A stretch of 64,000 nucleotides of DNA from Pseudoclavibacter sp. 13-3 (GTDB taxonomy: Bacteria > Actinomycetota > Actinomycetes > Actinomycetales > Microbacteriaceae), in NCBI RefSeq assembly GCF_021168475.1, contig NZ_JAJOZT010000001.1, forward strand, positions 715,238 to 779,237, given 5' to 3'. Positions 44,761 to 52,802 of the stretch are shown piece after piece. Position 1 is the first letter of the stretch. The number at the start of each line of letters is the position of its first letter. The notes under the pieces are model-generated. The model did no database searches and was not told the origin of the DNA. It saw only the letters and a list, made by a program, of their open reading frames with translations. Position numbers and translations under genes: made by a program.

Positions 44761-44863
44761 CCATGAGCGTAGCGAGGACATGTTGCCTCGTCGCACAAGC
44801 ACCGCCCCGACCCCTCCATGAGCGTAGCGAGAGCATGTTGCCACGTCGCACAAGCACCGCCCC
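44761..44863. repeat. 48-bp imperfect direct repeat
   Basis: Two copies, 44761-44808 and 44816-44863, agree at 45 of 48 positions; each begins CCATGAGCGTAGCGAG and ends ACAAGCACCGCCCC. The period is 55 bp. It is not in a credible gene. Confidence 0.9.
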
Positions 44864-44888
44864 TCGACTCCGCCCCGACTCCGAAGAC

Positions 44889-44930
44889 GCAGTGAGGGCG
44901 GAGACGCCGAAGCATCTCCGCCCTCACTGC
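44889..44930 (-). terminator. 16-bp perfect hairpin downstream of groES
   Basis: GCAGTGAGGGCGGAGA pairs exactly with TCTCCGCCCTCACTGC around a 10-nt loop. It lies 78 bp after the groES stop and has no U-tract. The length of the stem makes a terminator likely. Confidence 0.75.
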
Positions 44931-45008
44931 ATGCTGGGGCGCGTCCAGCGCGTCTCAGCCGAAGAGTCTCAACTGTTCAGACTCCCGTTCAGAATCGAAT
45001 GACCAGTC

Positions 45009-45302
45009 TCAGTCAACGATCGCGAGCAGGTCGCGAGCCGACAGCACGAGGAAGTCCTCGCCGCCGAATTTGACCTCGGTGCCGCCGTACTTGCTGAAGA
45101 GCACCTTGTCGCCGACCTTCACGTCGACCGGAATGCGGTTGCCCTTATCGTCGACGCGGCCGGGGCCCACAGCGACGACCTCAGCCGTGCTGGGCTTCTC
45201 TTTCGCGGTGTCGGGGATGACCAGACCTGAAGCAGTGGTCTGCTCCTGCTCGACCAGCTTGACAGCAACGCGATCTTCGAGTGGCTTGATGGAAACCGAC
45301 AC
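45009..45302 (-). CDS. groES: Co-chaperonin GroES
   Basis: A 97-aa Hsp10: [23 protein letters not shown], the mobile loop [16 protein letters not shown], then VVAVGPGR and [22 protein letters not shown]. The start is GTG 45302 with GAAGAGG upstream; longer frames read into the leader. It caps GroEL. No groEL follows; the gene is alone and is preceded by a CIRCE operator, so it belongs to the HrcA heat-shock regulon. Confidence 0.97.
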   Translation of the reverse strand: MSVSIKPLEDRVAVKLVEQEQTTASGLVIPDTAKEKPSTAEVVAVGPGRVDDKGNRIPVDVKVGDKVLFSKYGGTEVKFGGEDFLVLSARDLLAIVD

Positions 45303-45379
45303 TTGTGACCTCTTCCTCTTCATCCATTTCACTGGACTGAATGAACACAACTGAGGCACCCTCCGTGGGTGCACTTAGA

Positions 45380-45420
45380 ACTGTAGCCACGTGTTAGCAC
45401 TCGTGCAACCCGAGTGCTAA
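45380..45420 (-). promoter_or_regulatory. groES promoter with CIRCE element
   Basis: A perfect CIRCE inverted repeat, TTAGCACTC (45394-45402), 9-bp spacer, GAGTGCTAA (45412-45420), the HrcA repressor site. On the minus strand -35 TTGCAC (45408-45403) lies in the CIRCE spacer and -10 TACAGT (45385-45380) follows after 17 bp. Confidence 0.95.
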
Positions 45421-45467
45421 TCGCCGTCACATGGGCCCGTGTCAGCGGCTCGTGCCACAATTGCAGC

Positions 45468-47048
45468 GTGACTCCCGAAGACGCCCGCACCCTGCTCACG
45501 CCAGAAGCTCTCGCACTGCTCGACGGCCTCCCGCCGATCGAATCGTCCGACGACGTGCTGCGTGTCTCGACCCGACTGCACAAAGAGGGCGTCGCCCCCG
45601 GGCTGATCGCCGTGGTGCTCACGCAGGCGAAGCTGCGCCGGCAGGCGCGCACCAAGTTCGGGCAGTTCAGCGAGCGCATGCTGCTCACTGAAGACGGCGT
45701 GCAGCAGGCCACGAGGCTGCCGGTCGCCGCAGCGCACGCCTCTCGGCTGACTCGTGCGGGCATTCTCCGGGTGGCCGATCTGGGGTGCGGCATCGGGGCA
45801 GACTCGCTCGCCTTCGCCGCCGCTGATGTGGATGTCCTGGCCGTCGACGCAGACCCGGTCACCGCCGCCTTCGCAGGCTTCAACCTCGCGCCGTGGCCCA
45901 ACGTGCGGGTGCTGCAGGCGCGGGCCGAAGAGGTCGATCTCTCGAGAGAGCTCGGCAGCCCCGAAGACGACGGCTCTGCTGTTGACACAGGAGCGGTGTT
46001 TCTCGACCCGGCACGACGCGTCTCAGAACCCTCTGGCAGCGCAGCACGAGCCCCCTCCGACAGCGCTGCGCGAGGTCTCGCATCGTTGCAGGAGCGCGGC
46101 GGCACACGCGGGCGCGGGTCGCACCGCACGTGGAACCCCGAGCAGTTCTCCCCCAGTCTCGACTGGGTCTTCAGGGTCGCGCACCAGTGGCCGACCGGGG
46201 TGAAGCTCGGGCCGGGGCTGCCGCACGAGCTGATTCCCGACGACGCCGAGGCCGAGTGGGTGTCTGACCACGGCGACGTGGTCGAGGTTTCGCTCTGGTT
46301 CGGAGCCCTCACCGAGCACCCCGGAGCACGCAGCGCGCTGCTGCACGATGACGCAGGCTGGCACCGCATCGTCAGCGACGACCGCGATCCGCAGGTGGGG
46401 CCGCTTCAGCGGTGGCTGTACGAACCTGACGGAGCAGTCATCCGGGCACGTGCGCTGGGTGCTCTCGCGGCCCGGCACGACCTCACGACGATCGATGAGA
46501 CGATCGCCTACCTCACAGGGGCAGAGTTCGTCGAGAGCCCGTTCATGCGCGGTTTCGAGGTGCTCGACGACCTGCCCTTCGACGACCGCAAGGTGAAGAT
46601 GCGTCTCGCCGAGCTGGGCGTTCGTCGTGTGACCGTCAAGAAACGCGGTGCCGACATCGATCCAGCAGCTCTGGCAAAACAGTGGAACAGACAGCTCTGC
46701 AAACAGCGCGGCAAACAGCGCGGCGAGCGGCGCGGCAGAGACTCGGGCAAGAGCTCCCCGGCGGCTTCAGGCACGCCTCTCGGTCTGGCTCAGCACCAGG
46801 TCACTGGCACTGGCGCGAAGACAGTGACCGATCGGCAGAGCGGTGCCGGTACAGGTGCTGGTACTGGTACTGGAGCTGGAGCTGGTATAGGTGCCCGTGC
46901 CGGTGCAAGTGCAAGTAAAGGCACAGGTACAGGCACAGGTCCCAGTGCCGGTGCAGCTGTCGAGCCAGGCCGCACGGCTGACGAGACGATCGTGTTCGTC
47001 ACCCGTGTGGCCGGCCGTCACCGCGCGATCATCGCTCGCCGCGCCTGA
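45468..47048 (+). CDS. Class I SAM-dependent methyltransferase with THUMP-like C-terminal domain
   Basis: A 526-aa protein. An N-terminal helical region (TPEALALLDGLPPIESSDDV, QAKLRRQARTKFGQFSERM) precedes a Rossmann SAM-binding domain with VADLGCGIGADSLAFAAADV and VFLDPARR, then a THUMP-like domain (FMRGFEVLDDLPFDDRKVKM, ELGVRRVTVKKRGADID). A Gly-Thr/Ala repeat tail follows. Relatives are thought to modify RNA. The start is GTG 45468, preceded 6 nt by CACAAT, suggesting a leaderless mRNA. An insert rich in Ser/Ala/Arg lies near residues 185 to 225. It is divergent from groES. The 3' end overlaps the next gene by 20 bp. Confidence 0.83.
   Translation: MTPEDARTLLTPEALALLDGLPPIESSDDVLRVSTRLHKEGVAPGLIAVVLTQAKLRRQARTKFGQFSERMLLTEDGVQQATRLPVAAAHASRLTRAGILRVADLGCGIGADSLAFAAADVDVLAVDADPVTAAFAGFNLAPWPNVRVLQARAEEVDLSRELGSPEDDGSAVDTGAVFLDPARRVSEPSGSAARAPSDSAARGLASLQERGGTRGRGSHRTWNPEQFSPSLDWVFRVAHQWPTGVKLGPGLPHELIPDDAEAEWVSDHGDVVEVSLWFGALTEHPGARSALLHDDAGWHRIVSDDRDPQVGPLQRWLYEPDGAVIRARALGALAARHDLTTIDETIAYLTGAEFVESPFMRGFEVLDDLPFDDRKVKMRLAELGVRRVTVKKRGADIDPAALAKQWNRQLCKQRGKQRGERRGRDSGKSSPAASGTPLGLAQHQVTGTGAKTVTDRQSGAGTGAGTGTGAGAGIGARAGASASKGTGTGTGPSAGAAVEPGRTADETIVFVTRVAGRHRAIIARRA
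46840..46965 (+). repeat. Gly-codon-rich hexamer repeat in the methyltransferase 3' end
   Basis: Degenerate GGTRCT/GGAGCT/GGCACA units of 6 bp encode about 40 residues alternating Gly with Thr, Ala, Ile or Ser. They sit just before the conserved C-terminal segment ETIVFVTRVAGRHRAII. Confidence 0.85.
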
Positions 47049-48855
47049 GTGCACGAGCGGCGAGAACCGCCACTGCACCGCCGAGCAGAGTGAGCGATCC
47101 GAAGAGCGCGAGCGGCTGCACCAGTGCCGTGGACGCACCGGTCTCCGCGAGCGTGATCTGGCCGCTGGACGTCTGCTGTGCAGGCTCCTGCTCGGTCAGG
47201 CCGGCGTTCTTCGTGTCGTCTGTGGACGGCGGAGTGTCCGTGCTCCCATTCTCATCGGGGCTCGGCCCCGAGACGGTGAGCTTCGCGCTGCCGACCAGCC
47301 CGCTGTCAACTGCCGTCGAGTCGAGGCCTCGCAGCCACGCCTGTAGTTCGTGCTCCCCCGCAGCAAGCCCCTGGGGCAGAATGACCTGTGCGGTGAAACG
47401 ACCCGCGTCGTCGGTGACCACCGTGCCGAGCACGGCCGGTTCGGAGTGCAGCTCGAGTGCCAGCGGAGAGTTCGTGGCGAACCCGGCGCCGGTGATCGTC
47501 ACCGCAGCGCCGGGTGCGAAGCCCGCCACAGCATCCGCCGCCGTCGCCGTACCAACACCAACACCAACACCAGCACCAGCACCAGCACCAGCCGCACCAT
47601 CGGCCGCCGCGATCGTCAGCGACCCGGTCGTCTTCGTCTGGTCGACCAGCGTCGCGGCGTGATCCGGGTCGACTCCCTGCGCGGTGAGCGCAGCACGCTG
47701 CTGCAGCATGTAGGCGATCTTGCCCGGCTTGGTGTCGGAATAGGGCACGCTCAGGTCGCCGAAGTCACCCTTCGTCGCCTTCTTGCCTGCGTTCCACTCG
47801 TCCAGTCGGCCGAGTTCTTTCGCGGTGAATCCTCCCGGCATCGCCTCGGTGTCGGCGAGCCCGACCTGCTTCTCGGTCATCGCTTTGACAGTCGCCAGCG
47901 CGGTATCGGCGTCGGCGTCCCACCCAGTGAGGCTGCCCGCCTCGCCGCGCACACCGAAATCGCCGTCACGCAGCCATTGCCCCCAGTAGAACTCCTGGAA
48001 CGGGATCGTGCCCGCCGTGTAGCCGATGTCACGGCCGAAGTAGAGCAGGCTGCGGTACTCGTCGTTCTCGAAGCTGCGCAGCCCCACCGTCGTCGGGAGC
48101 ATCTTCGGTTCGATCGGCCTGCCGTTCGAATCCTGCAGCCACGTCCATTTGTTGGCCTTCATCGTGTTCCAGAACTCGGCCGGCGTCTTGTCGCTGAGAT
48201 TGCCGAGCACCTTGAGCCGCAGATGGATGTTCATGCCGCCGTCAGCAGCGAGCTCAGAGAACGAGGTGAGCGTGTGGTGGCCGTCGGTCAGGTACAGGCT
48301 GCCGCCGGGACCGATCACGACGGTCTTCATGGCAGCCGTGCTCTCAGCTGTCTCGGCGCCCAGCGCGATCGTGCAGGTGAAGCTCGTCGGGTCGTCCAGC
48401 CTCGCACCGGCAGAGGCGGCCGCGCCCTCACCCTGACCGTTGGCCTCGCACCAGTCGTCGAACTTCTTGTTGAGCTTTCCACGGGCTTCGTCTTTGCCCT
48501 GCGTGTATCGACCCAGCTTGTAGTACACCTCGTCATAGCCCAGTGACGGCTGCGTCGGGTGCACGTCGCCGATGCGCACGTCGACCAGGTCGCCGGCCTT
48601 GGCGCTCAGGTATCCGGCGCGGTCAGGTGACGAGGCAGTGATCGAGGCGCTCTGCTCGGCGGCTGAGGCCGGTGCTCCGCCGTCGATTCCGACGACCGCC
48701 CCGCCGACGAGCAGAGATCCGGCGGCCAGCGCGGCGACCAGGTGTGAGACGGTGCGCCCCGCATGGCCGGCTGCACGGGCGCGCGTCGCCCGGGTCGGCC
48801 GATCGATGACGCCAGCATGCGGATGCGCTGGTGCGGGCAGTGGGCGGATCGCCAT
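47029..48855 (-). CDS. Secreted ParB-like (ParBc_2) protein with LAETG wall anchor
   Basis: A 608-aa exported protein. Signal peptide of about 65 residues with a long basic n-region and hydrophobic HLVAALAAGSLLVGGAVVG. Residues of about 80 to 330 match the ParBc_2 'putative ParB-like nuclease' family: VRIGDVHPTQPSLGYDEVYY near the start and GPGGSLYLTDGHHTL with the conserved Asp-Gly-His-His. A Gly-Ala/Gly-Val repeat linker leads to an Ig-like domain (ADAVAGFAPGAAVTITGAGF), a Pro/Ser/Thr stalk, and the sorting signal LAETG, membrane span, LRRGER. The ATG at 48855 has AGAAGAG upstream. Catalysis is unproven for this family. Confidence 0.85.
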   Translation of the reverse strand: MAIRPLPAPAHPHAGVIDRPTRATRARAAGHAGRTVSHLVAALAAGSLLVGGAVVGIDGGAPASAAEQSASITASSPDRAGYLSAKAGDLVDVRIGDVHPTQPSLGYDEVYYKLGRYTQGKDEARGKLNKKFDDWCEANGQGEGAAASAGARLDDPTSFTCTIALGAETAESTAAMKTVVIGPGGSLYLTDGHHTLTSFSELAADGGMNIHLRLKVLGNLSDKTPAEFWNTMKANKWTWLQDSNGRPIEPKMLPTTVGLRSFENDEYRSLLYFGRDIGYTAGTIPFQEFYWGQWLRDGDFGVRGEAGSLTGWDADADTALATVKAMTEKQVGLADTEAMPGGFTAKELGRLDEWNAGKKATKGDFGDLSVPYSDTKPGKIAYMLQQRAALTAQGVDPDHAATLVDQTKTTGSLTIAAADGAAGAGAGAGVGVGVGTATAADAVAGFAPGAAVTITGAGFATNSPLALELHSEPAVLGTVVTDDAGRFTAQVILPQGLAAGEHELQAWLRGLDSTAVDSGLVGSAKLTVSGPSPDENGSTDTPPSTDDTKNAGLTEQEPAQQTSSGQITLAETGASTALVQPLALFGSLTLLGGAVAVLAARALRRGER

Positions 48856-48898
48856 GGTGCTCTCTTCTGCCGAGCGCCACACACGCACCGGCTTCGTG

Positions 48899-48953
48899 AG
48901 AATAGGTCAGCCAGGTGAGCGCCGATCGGCCGCGCGGTGAACGTTCCGTGAAC
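48899..48953 (-). promoter_or_regulatory. PHO-box-like direct repeats and -10 of the ParBc_2 gene
   Basis: On the minus strand GTTCACG (48953-48947) and GTTCACC (48942-48936) are direct repeats 11 bp apart, matching the GTTCACC units bound by PhoP in Streptomyces. A -10-like TATTCT lies at 48904-48899. The box would sit about 43 to 60 bp upstream of the transcription start. Confidence 0.6.
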
Positions 48954-49027
48954 GGACGCCGGCCGCACACGGCGGCCTCCGTGCGGTGCAGTCACGCAGT
49001 GCAGCCACCCCGTGCGGCGTCTCGCCA

Positions 49028-49095
49028 GATCAGACGTTCAGCGCGATCAGACGCTCGGCGAGACCAGACGTTGGGCGCGATCAGACGTTCAGCCC
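49028..49095. repeat. Four tandem 17-bp repeats crossing a stop codon
   Basis: Units 49028-49044, 49045-49061, 49062-49078 and 49079-49095 share GAYCAGACG(T/C)T. The last unit contains the stop and last codons of the DUF4190 gene; the other three lie just downstream of it. Confidence 0.92.
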
Positions 49096-49758
49096 GTCGA
49101 GCTCGTCGCGCAGCTGGTCGAGCTGATCGGGCGGCACGACCCCGTTCAGCGACGAGGGGTCGTTCATCAGCATGACCACCAGGATGATGCCCACGATCAG
49201 CAGCACCAGCCCCACCGCGACGGTGATGTATCCCATGATCAGTCCGGCGAGCCCCATGCCGCGGCCCTGTTCGCCGCGACGCTTGATCTGGCTCAGACCG
49301 ATGTGCCCGGTGATGACGGCGGCGATGCCCGGCAGGCCGAGCAGCTGGAAGAACGTGACGACAGACAGCACGCCGCAGATCAGGCTGATGATCGAGAGCA
49401 CGTTGGTCTTCGCGCTCGGCAGCACTGACCCGCCCTGCGACGAGAACCGCTGGGCGGGAACCGGCGTGCCATACGGGTTCTGCTGCCCGTACTGGCCCTG
49501 CTGATTCTGCCCCGGCTGGCCGTTCTGCCCCGCCTGGCCATATTGCCCGTACTGCGGCTGACCGGCCGGGTGCTGCCGCGGCACCTCCTGCCACCCCTGC
49601 TGATCGCTGACGGCAGGCTGCGTGTTCGCGTCGTAGCCGGGCGCATACTGCCCGTACTGCGGAGCCGGACGCGGGCGCGACAGCGCCTGATCGTCAGGGG
49701 TGCTCGGTGCTGCAGCAGCCTCGTCGCGCGGTGAGCCGCTGGGGGTGTTCTCGCTCAT
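49081..49758 (-). CDS. DUF4190 domain membrane protein
   Basis: A 225-aa protein: a Gln/Gly/Pro/Tyr-rich cytosolic half with QYGQY/QPGQNQQ repeats (residues 1 to about 115), then two membrane spans (NVLSIISLICGVLSVVTF and MGYITVAVGLVLLIVGIILV) joined by the conserved GLPGIAAVITGHIGLSQIKR of DUF4190. Short acidic tail. Start ATG 49758 with GAAAGGA. Common in actinobacteria; function unknown. Confidence 0.88.
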   Translation of the reverse strand: MSENTPSGSPRDEAAAAPSTPDDQALSRPRPAPQYGQYAPGYDANTQPAVSDQQGWQEVPRQHPAGQPQYGQYGQAGQNGQPGQNQQGQYGQQNPYGTPVPAQRFSSQGGSVLPSAKTNVLSIISLICGVLSVVTFFQLLGLPGIAAVITGHIGLSQIKRRGEQGRGMGLAGLIMGYITVAVGLVLLIVGIILVVMLMNDPSSLNGVVPPDQLDQLRDELDGLNV

Positions 49759-49803
49759 GTGCATCCTTTCGAGGCCGGTGCCTCGTCGATTCTCCGGCTC
49801 AGT

Positions 49804-50982
49804 CTATGCGCGCCGTGCGGCTGTTCGCCCCGGCGAGACATAGGCATCGGTGACGGGCAGCGTCGAGTCAGCCCCGAAGTCGAGCCCGGTCGGCGGCTTG
49901 CCCGCCATCACCAGCTGCGCGCCGAGCGAGGCGATCATCGCGCCGTTGTCGGTGCAGAGCGACAGCGCCGGAATGCGCAGACTCACGCCGGCATCCGCCG
50001 CACGCTCGCTCGCGACCTGACGCAGACGGGCGTTCGCGACCACGCCGCCGCCCAGCAGCAGTCGCGGCACCCCGTGGTCGGCGCAGGCCTTCAGCGCCTT
50101 GGTGATCAGCACGTCGACGACGGCCTCTTGAAAGCTCGCCGCGATGTCGGCCACCGGCAGCCCGGTCTCGGCGGCCGCGCGTGCGGCGTCGTCGAGCTCG
50201 CCGCCCACCTGCTGCGCCTCTGCCTGCGAGACCCAGCGGGCCACGGCGGTCTTCAGCCCCGAGAATGAGAAGTCATAGGGATGCCTGCGCAGATCTTTCG
50301 CCGTGCTCAGGCCGCGAGGAAATCGAATCGCCCTCGGGTCGCCCGCCTCGGCCGCTCGCTGAATGCGCGGTCCGCCGGGGTAGCCGAGCCCGAGCAGTCG
50401 TGCGGTCTTGTCGAAGGCCTCACCGGCTGCGTCGTCGATGGTCTCGCCGAGCAGCTCGACGTCGTCGACCAGGTCGCGCACGAGCAGCAGCGAGGTGTGC
50501 CCGCCCGAGACGAGCAGGGCGATCGTCGGGGTCTCGAGATGGCCGCTGTCGAGAATCTCGGCGCCGACGTGCCCGACGAGGTGGTTCACGGCATAGAGCG
50601 GCTTGCCGCTGCCGAGCGCCAGCCCCTTCGCCGCAGAGACACCCACCATGAGGGCCCCGGCGAGCCCCGGGCCGCTCGTGACCGCGATCGCGTCGACGTC
50701 GTCCATGGTAATGCCGGCGGTCTCGAGCGCCTGTCGCAGGGTCGGCCCGAAGGCCTGCACATGGGCGCGCGCAGCGACCTCGGGCACCACCCCGCCGAAG
50801 CGAGCATGCTCTTCCATCGACGAGGCGACGGTGTTGGCCAGCAGGGTCGTGCCCCGCACGATGCCCACACCGGTCTCGTCGCACGAGCTCTCGATGCCGA
50901 GCACGACGGGTGCATCTGGCACCGACGGCGCGGGTGCGGCAGATGTTCCTGCTGCACCTGCTGAGGGCGTGGGTTCAGTCAT
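49804..50982 (-). CDS. tsaD: tRNA N6-threonylcarbamoyladenosine transferase TsaD
   Basis: Transfers threonylcarbamoyl to A37 of ANN-decoding tRNAs, with TsaB and TsaE. ASKHA fold with [16 protein letters not shown], metal-binding His pair in [43 protein letters not shown] and [13 protein letters not shown]. Start ATG 50982 (MTEPTP), 392 aa; the first 35 residues are Ala/Pro/Ser-rich. The start lies 8 bp inside rimI. Last gene of alr-tsaE-tsaB-rimI-tsaD. Confidence 0.97.
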   Translation of the reverse strand: MTEPTPSAGAAGTSAAPAPSVPDAPVVLGIESSCDETGVGIVRGTTLLANTVASSMEEHARFGGVVPEVAARAHVQAFGPTLRQALETAGITMDDVDAIAVTSGPGLAGALMVGVSAAKGLALGSGKPLYAVNHLVGHVGAEILDSGHLETPTIALLVSGGHTSLLLVRDLVDDVELLGETIDDAAGEAFDKTARLLGLGYPGGPRIQRAAEAGDPRAIRFPRGLSTAKDLRRHPYDFSFSGLKTAVARWVSQAEAQQVGGELDDAARAAAETGLPVADIAASFQEAVVDVLITKALKACADHGVPRLLLGGGVVANARLRQVASERAADAGVSLRIPALSLCTDNGAMIASLGAQLVMAGKPPTGLDFGADSTLPVTDAYVSPGRTAARRA

Positions 50983-51592
50983 TCGAGACTCCAAGTCTGC
51001 TGACGGTCTGGTTCGCCGGCTCGTCACCGTCGGCGGCGTGCGGTGCGGTCGCCTCTGCGGTGCCGGCCTCGACCCGCCGATGCAGGTCGAGTCGCATGAC
51101 GATCGCGTCTTCGCCGTCGGGCTGATAGTACCGAGGGCGCGTGCCGATCACGACGAAGCCCTCGCTCTCGTAGAGGCTGCGCGCGACGCTGTTGCCGGCG
51201 CGAACCTCGAGAAAGAGCTGGTGCGCTCCCCGATCTCTGGCTGTGGCAGCGAGGGCGGCCAGCAGACGGCGACCGATTCCCAGCCCGCGCGCCGCGGCAT
51301 CCACCGCGATGGTGAGCACGTCGGCGTCGGATGCCCCGCGGGCCGCGAGCACTGCGGCGAATCCGAGCAGCTCGACGACGTTCGACGCCGTGCCCCGTTC
51401 GACGACCCACACGGGGCTGTCCGGGCTGGCGACCGTGTCGGCGAGCATCGCGGGGCTCCACGGATCGTCGGGAAAACTCGCCTGCTCGATGCGGGTGATC
51501 GATGCGAGATCGGCGGCCGTCGCCTCGCGCAGGGTCGCCTCTGGCTGATTCCCTGCGGTCGGGGCCGTCTCAGAGCGAGCCGCTGCGGCCAC
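50975..51592 (-). CDS. rimI: Ribosomal-protein-alanine N-acetyltransferase RimI
   Basis: GNAT acetyltransferase of 205 aa. [20 protein letters not shown] starts the fold; [20 protein letters not shown] is the acetyl-CoA loop; [20 protein letters not shown] is the last helix. The start is GTG 51592, 2 nt after the tsaB stop. It has a 30-residue leader and a Glu/Ala-rich tail. Position between tsaB and tsaD is the usual actinobacterial order. Confidence 0.92.
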   Translation of the reverse strand: MAAAARSETAPTAGNQPEATLREATAADLASITRIEQASFPDDPWSPAMLADTVASPDSPVWVVERGTASNVVELLGFAAVLAARGASDADVLTIAVDAAARGLGIGRRLLAALAATARDRGAHQLFLEVRAGNSVARSLYESEGFVVIGTRPRYYQPDGEDAIVMRLDLHRRVEAGTAEATAPHAADGDEPANQTVSRLGVSND

Positions 51593-51594
51593 GG

Positions 51595-52206
51595 TCAGAG
51601 CACCTGCTTCGGTTTCGCGCGGCCCACGTCGGGCTGGCGCACATAGATGGGGTCGGTGCCGCGCTGGTCGAGCCCCGCCTCGTGGCGCAGCCACGCGATG
51701 CGCCCGAGGCCGGCGGCCGACACGTTCGGCGACATGACGACCTGCTCGCAGGTCTCGGGCCAGGTGTTCGGCTCGGTGCGGGCGGCACGGGTCTCGTGCG
51801 GTATGCCGTGCTCGTCGAGGCAGTCGTACTCGGTCACGAAGACCTCGTGACGACGCGCGTCGGTGGCCACCGAGATCGGGCACGGCTCGGCCGGGGCGAG
51901 TGCGTCGACGGCGACGGCGTCGTGGCTGGGCACACCGACGACCGGGCAGCGGGCTCCGGCGGCGAATCCGACGCCGGCGGCGATGCCGACGCGCAGGCCG
52001 GTGAACGGGCCTGGTCCGACTCCCACGACGACGAGGTCGATCTCGCTTGGGGCGACGTCGGCCTCGGCGAGCGCCTCGGCGACGAGCGCGCCCATCGCTT
52101 CGGCGTGTCCGCGGGTGTTCTGGTCATCGCGCACGGCGATCGGGGTGCCGTCGCGCAGCAGCGCGATGCTGGTGCCGGCAGAGGTGTCGAGGGCGAGGAT
52201 GATCAT
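51595..52206 (-). CDS. tsaB: tRNA threonylcarbamoyladenosine biosynthesis protein TsaB
   Basis: ASKHA-fold partner of TsaD. MIILALDTSAGTSIALLRDG, HAEAMGALVAEAL and VVGVGPGPFTGLRVGIAAG are the family signatures. Length is 203 aa, within family range. Coupled to tsaE by an ATGA overlap and directly followed by rimI. Confidence 0.94.
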   Translation of the reverse strand: MIILALDTSAGTSIALLRDGTPIAVRDDQNTRGHAEAMGALVAEALAEADVAPSEIDLVVVGVGPGPFTGLRVGIAAGVGFAAGARCPVVGVPSHDAVAVDALAPAEPCPISVATDARRHEVFVTEYDCLDEHGIPHETRAARTEPNTWPETCEQVVMSPNVSAAGLGRIAWLRHEAGLDQRGTDPIYVRQPDVGRAKPKQVL

Positions 52207-52802
52207 ACGACCTTCGATTCTAGCCGTGCGGCGAGGTCGCGCGCACGCCGCGGCCCGTGCGCGGTGATGATCACGGTGCGGGTCTGCGGGGCGTCGAAGA
52301 GGTCGGCAGCGTCGGCCGACGCCTCGGGGGATGCCGCCTCGCCCGCGTCAGCGGATGCGGCGGGCGTGTGGTTCGGGGCGTTCTCTTCGGGAATCAGGTC
52401 GATCGACACCCAGCTGTCGGCGAGCAGCGCGACCCAGTCGCGCCCCCACTCGATGACGGTGGCCGAGCCCTCGAGGTCGAGATCGAGATCGTCGAGTTCG
52501 ATGCCGCTGGTCAGGCGATAGGCGTCGACGTGCACGAGTGGCGCACCGCCGACCTGTGACGGATGTGTGCGCGCGAGCACGAACGTCGGGCTCGTCACCG
52601 GGCCGCGCACGCCAAGGCCTTCGCCGAGCGAGCGGGTCAGGGTGGTCTTGCCGGCGCCGAGCGGGCCGTTCAGCACGAGCAGATCGCCGCGCCGCATGAT
52701 CGAGCCGATGCGGCGGCCGAGGTCTGCGATGTGCTGTTCGTCGACGCCGTGCATCGTCGAGATGGCCGGTGCGCCGGGCGACAGCGCCTCGGTGTCACTC
52801 AC
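52203..52802 (-). CDS. tsaE: tRNA threonylcarbamoyladenosine biosynthesis ATPase TsaE
   Basis: P-loop ATPase of the t6A complex. LNGPLGAGKTTLTRSLGEGL is Walker A, GPVTSPTFVLARTH the switch region, LVHVDAYRL and VIEWGRDW the later motifs. The start is GTG 52802, overlapping alr by 8 bp, giving 199 aa. Near residue 150 it has a roughly 30-residue Ala/Ser/Asp insert absent from typical TsaE. Confidence 0.94.
   Translation of the reverse strand: MSDTEALSPGAPAISTMHGVDEQHIADLGRRIGSIMRRGDLLVLNGPLGAGKTTLTRSLGEGLGVRGPVTSPTFVLARTHPSQVGGAPLVHVDAYRLTSGIELDDLDLDLEGSATVIEWGRDWVALLADSWVSIDLIPEENAPNHTPAASADAGEAASPEASADAADLFDAPQTRTVIITAHGPRRARDLAARLESKVV

Noticed and set aside
44597-44927. Short frames across the 48-bp repeat (for example the peptide with LRSWRGRGGA)
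   Set aside because: They arise from the direct repeat and the long hairpin, and composition and lack of start signals argue against coding.
49028-49095. CRISPR-like or att repeat
   Set aside because: Units are contiguous 17-mers without spacers and no integrase is near.
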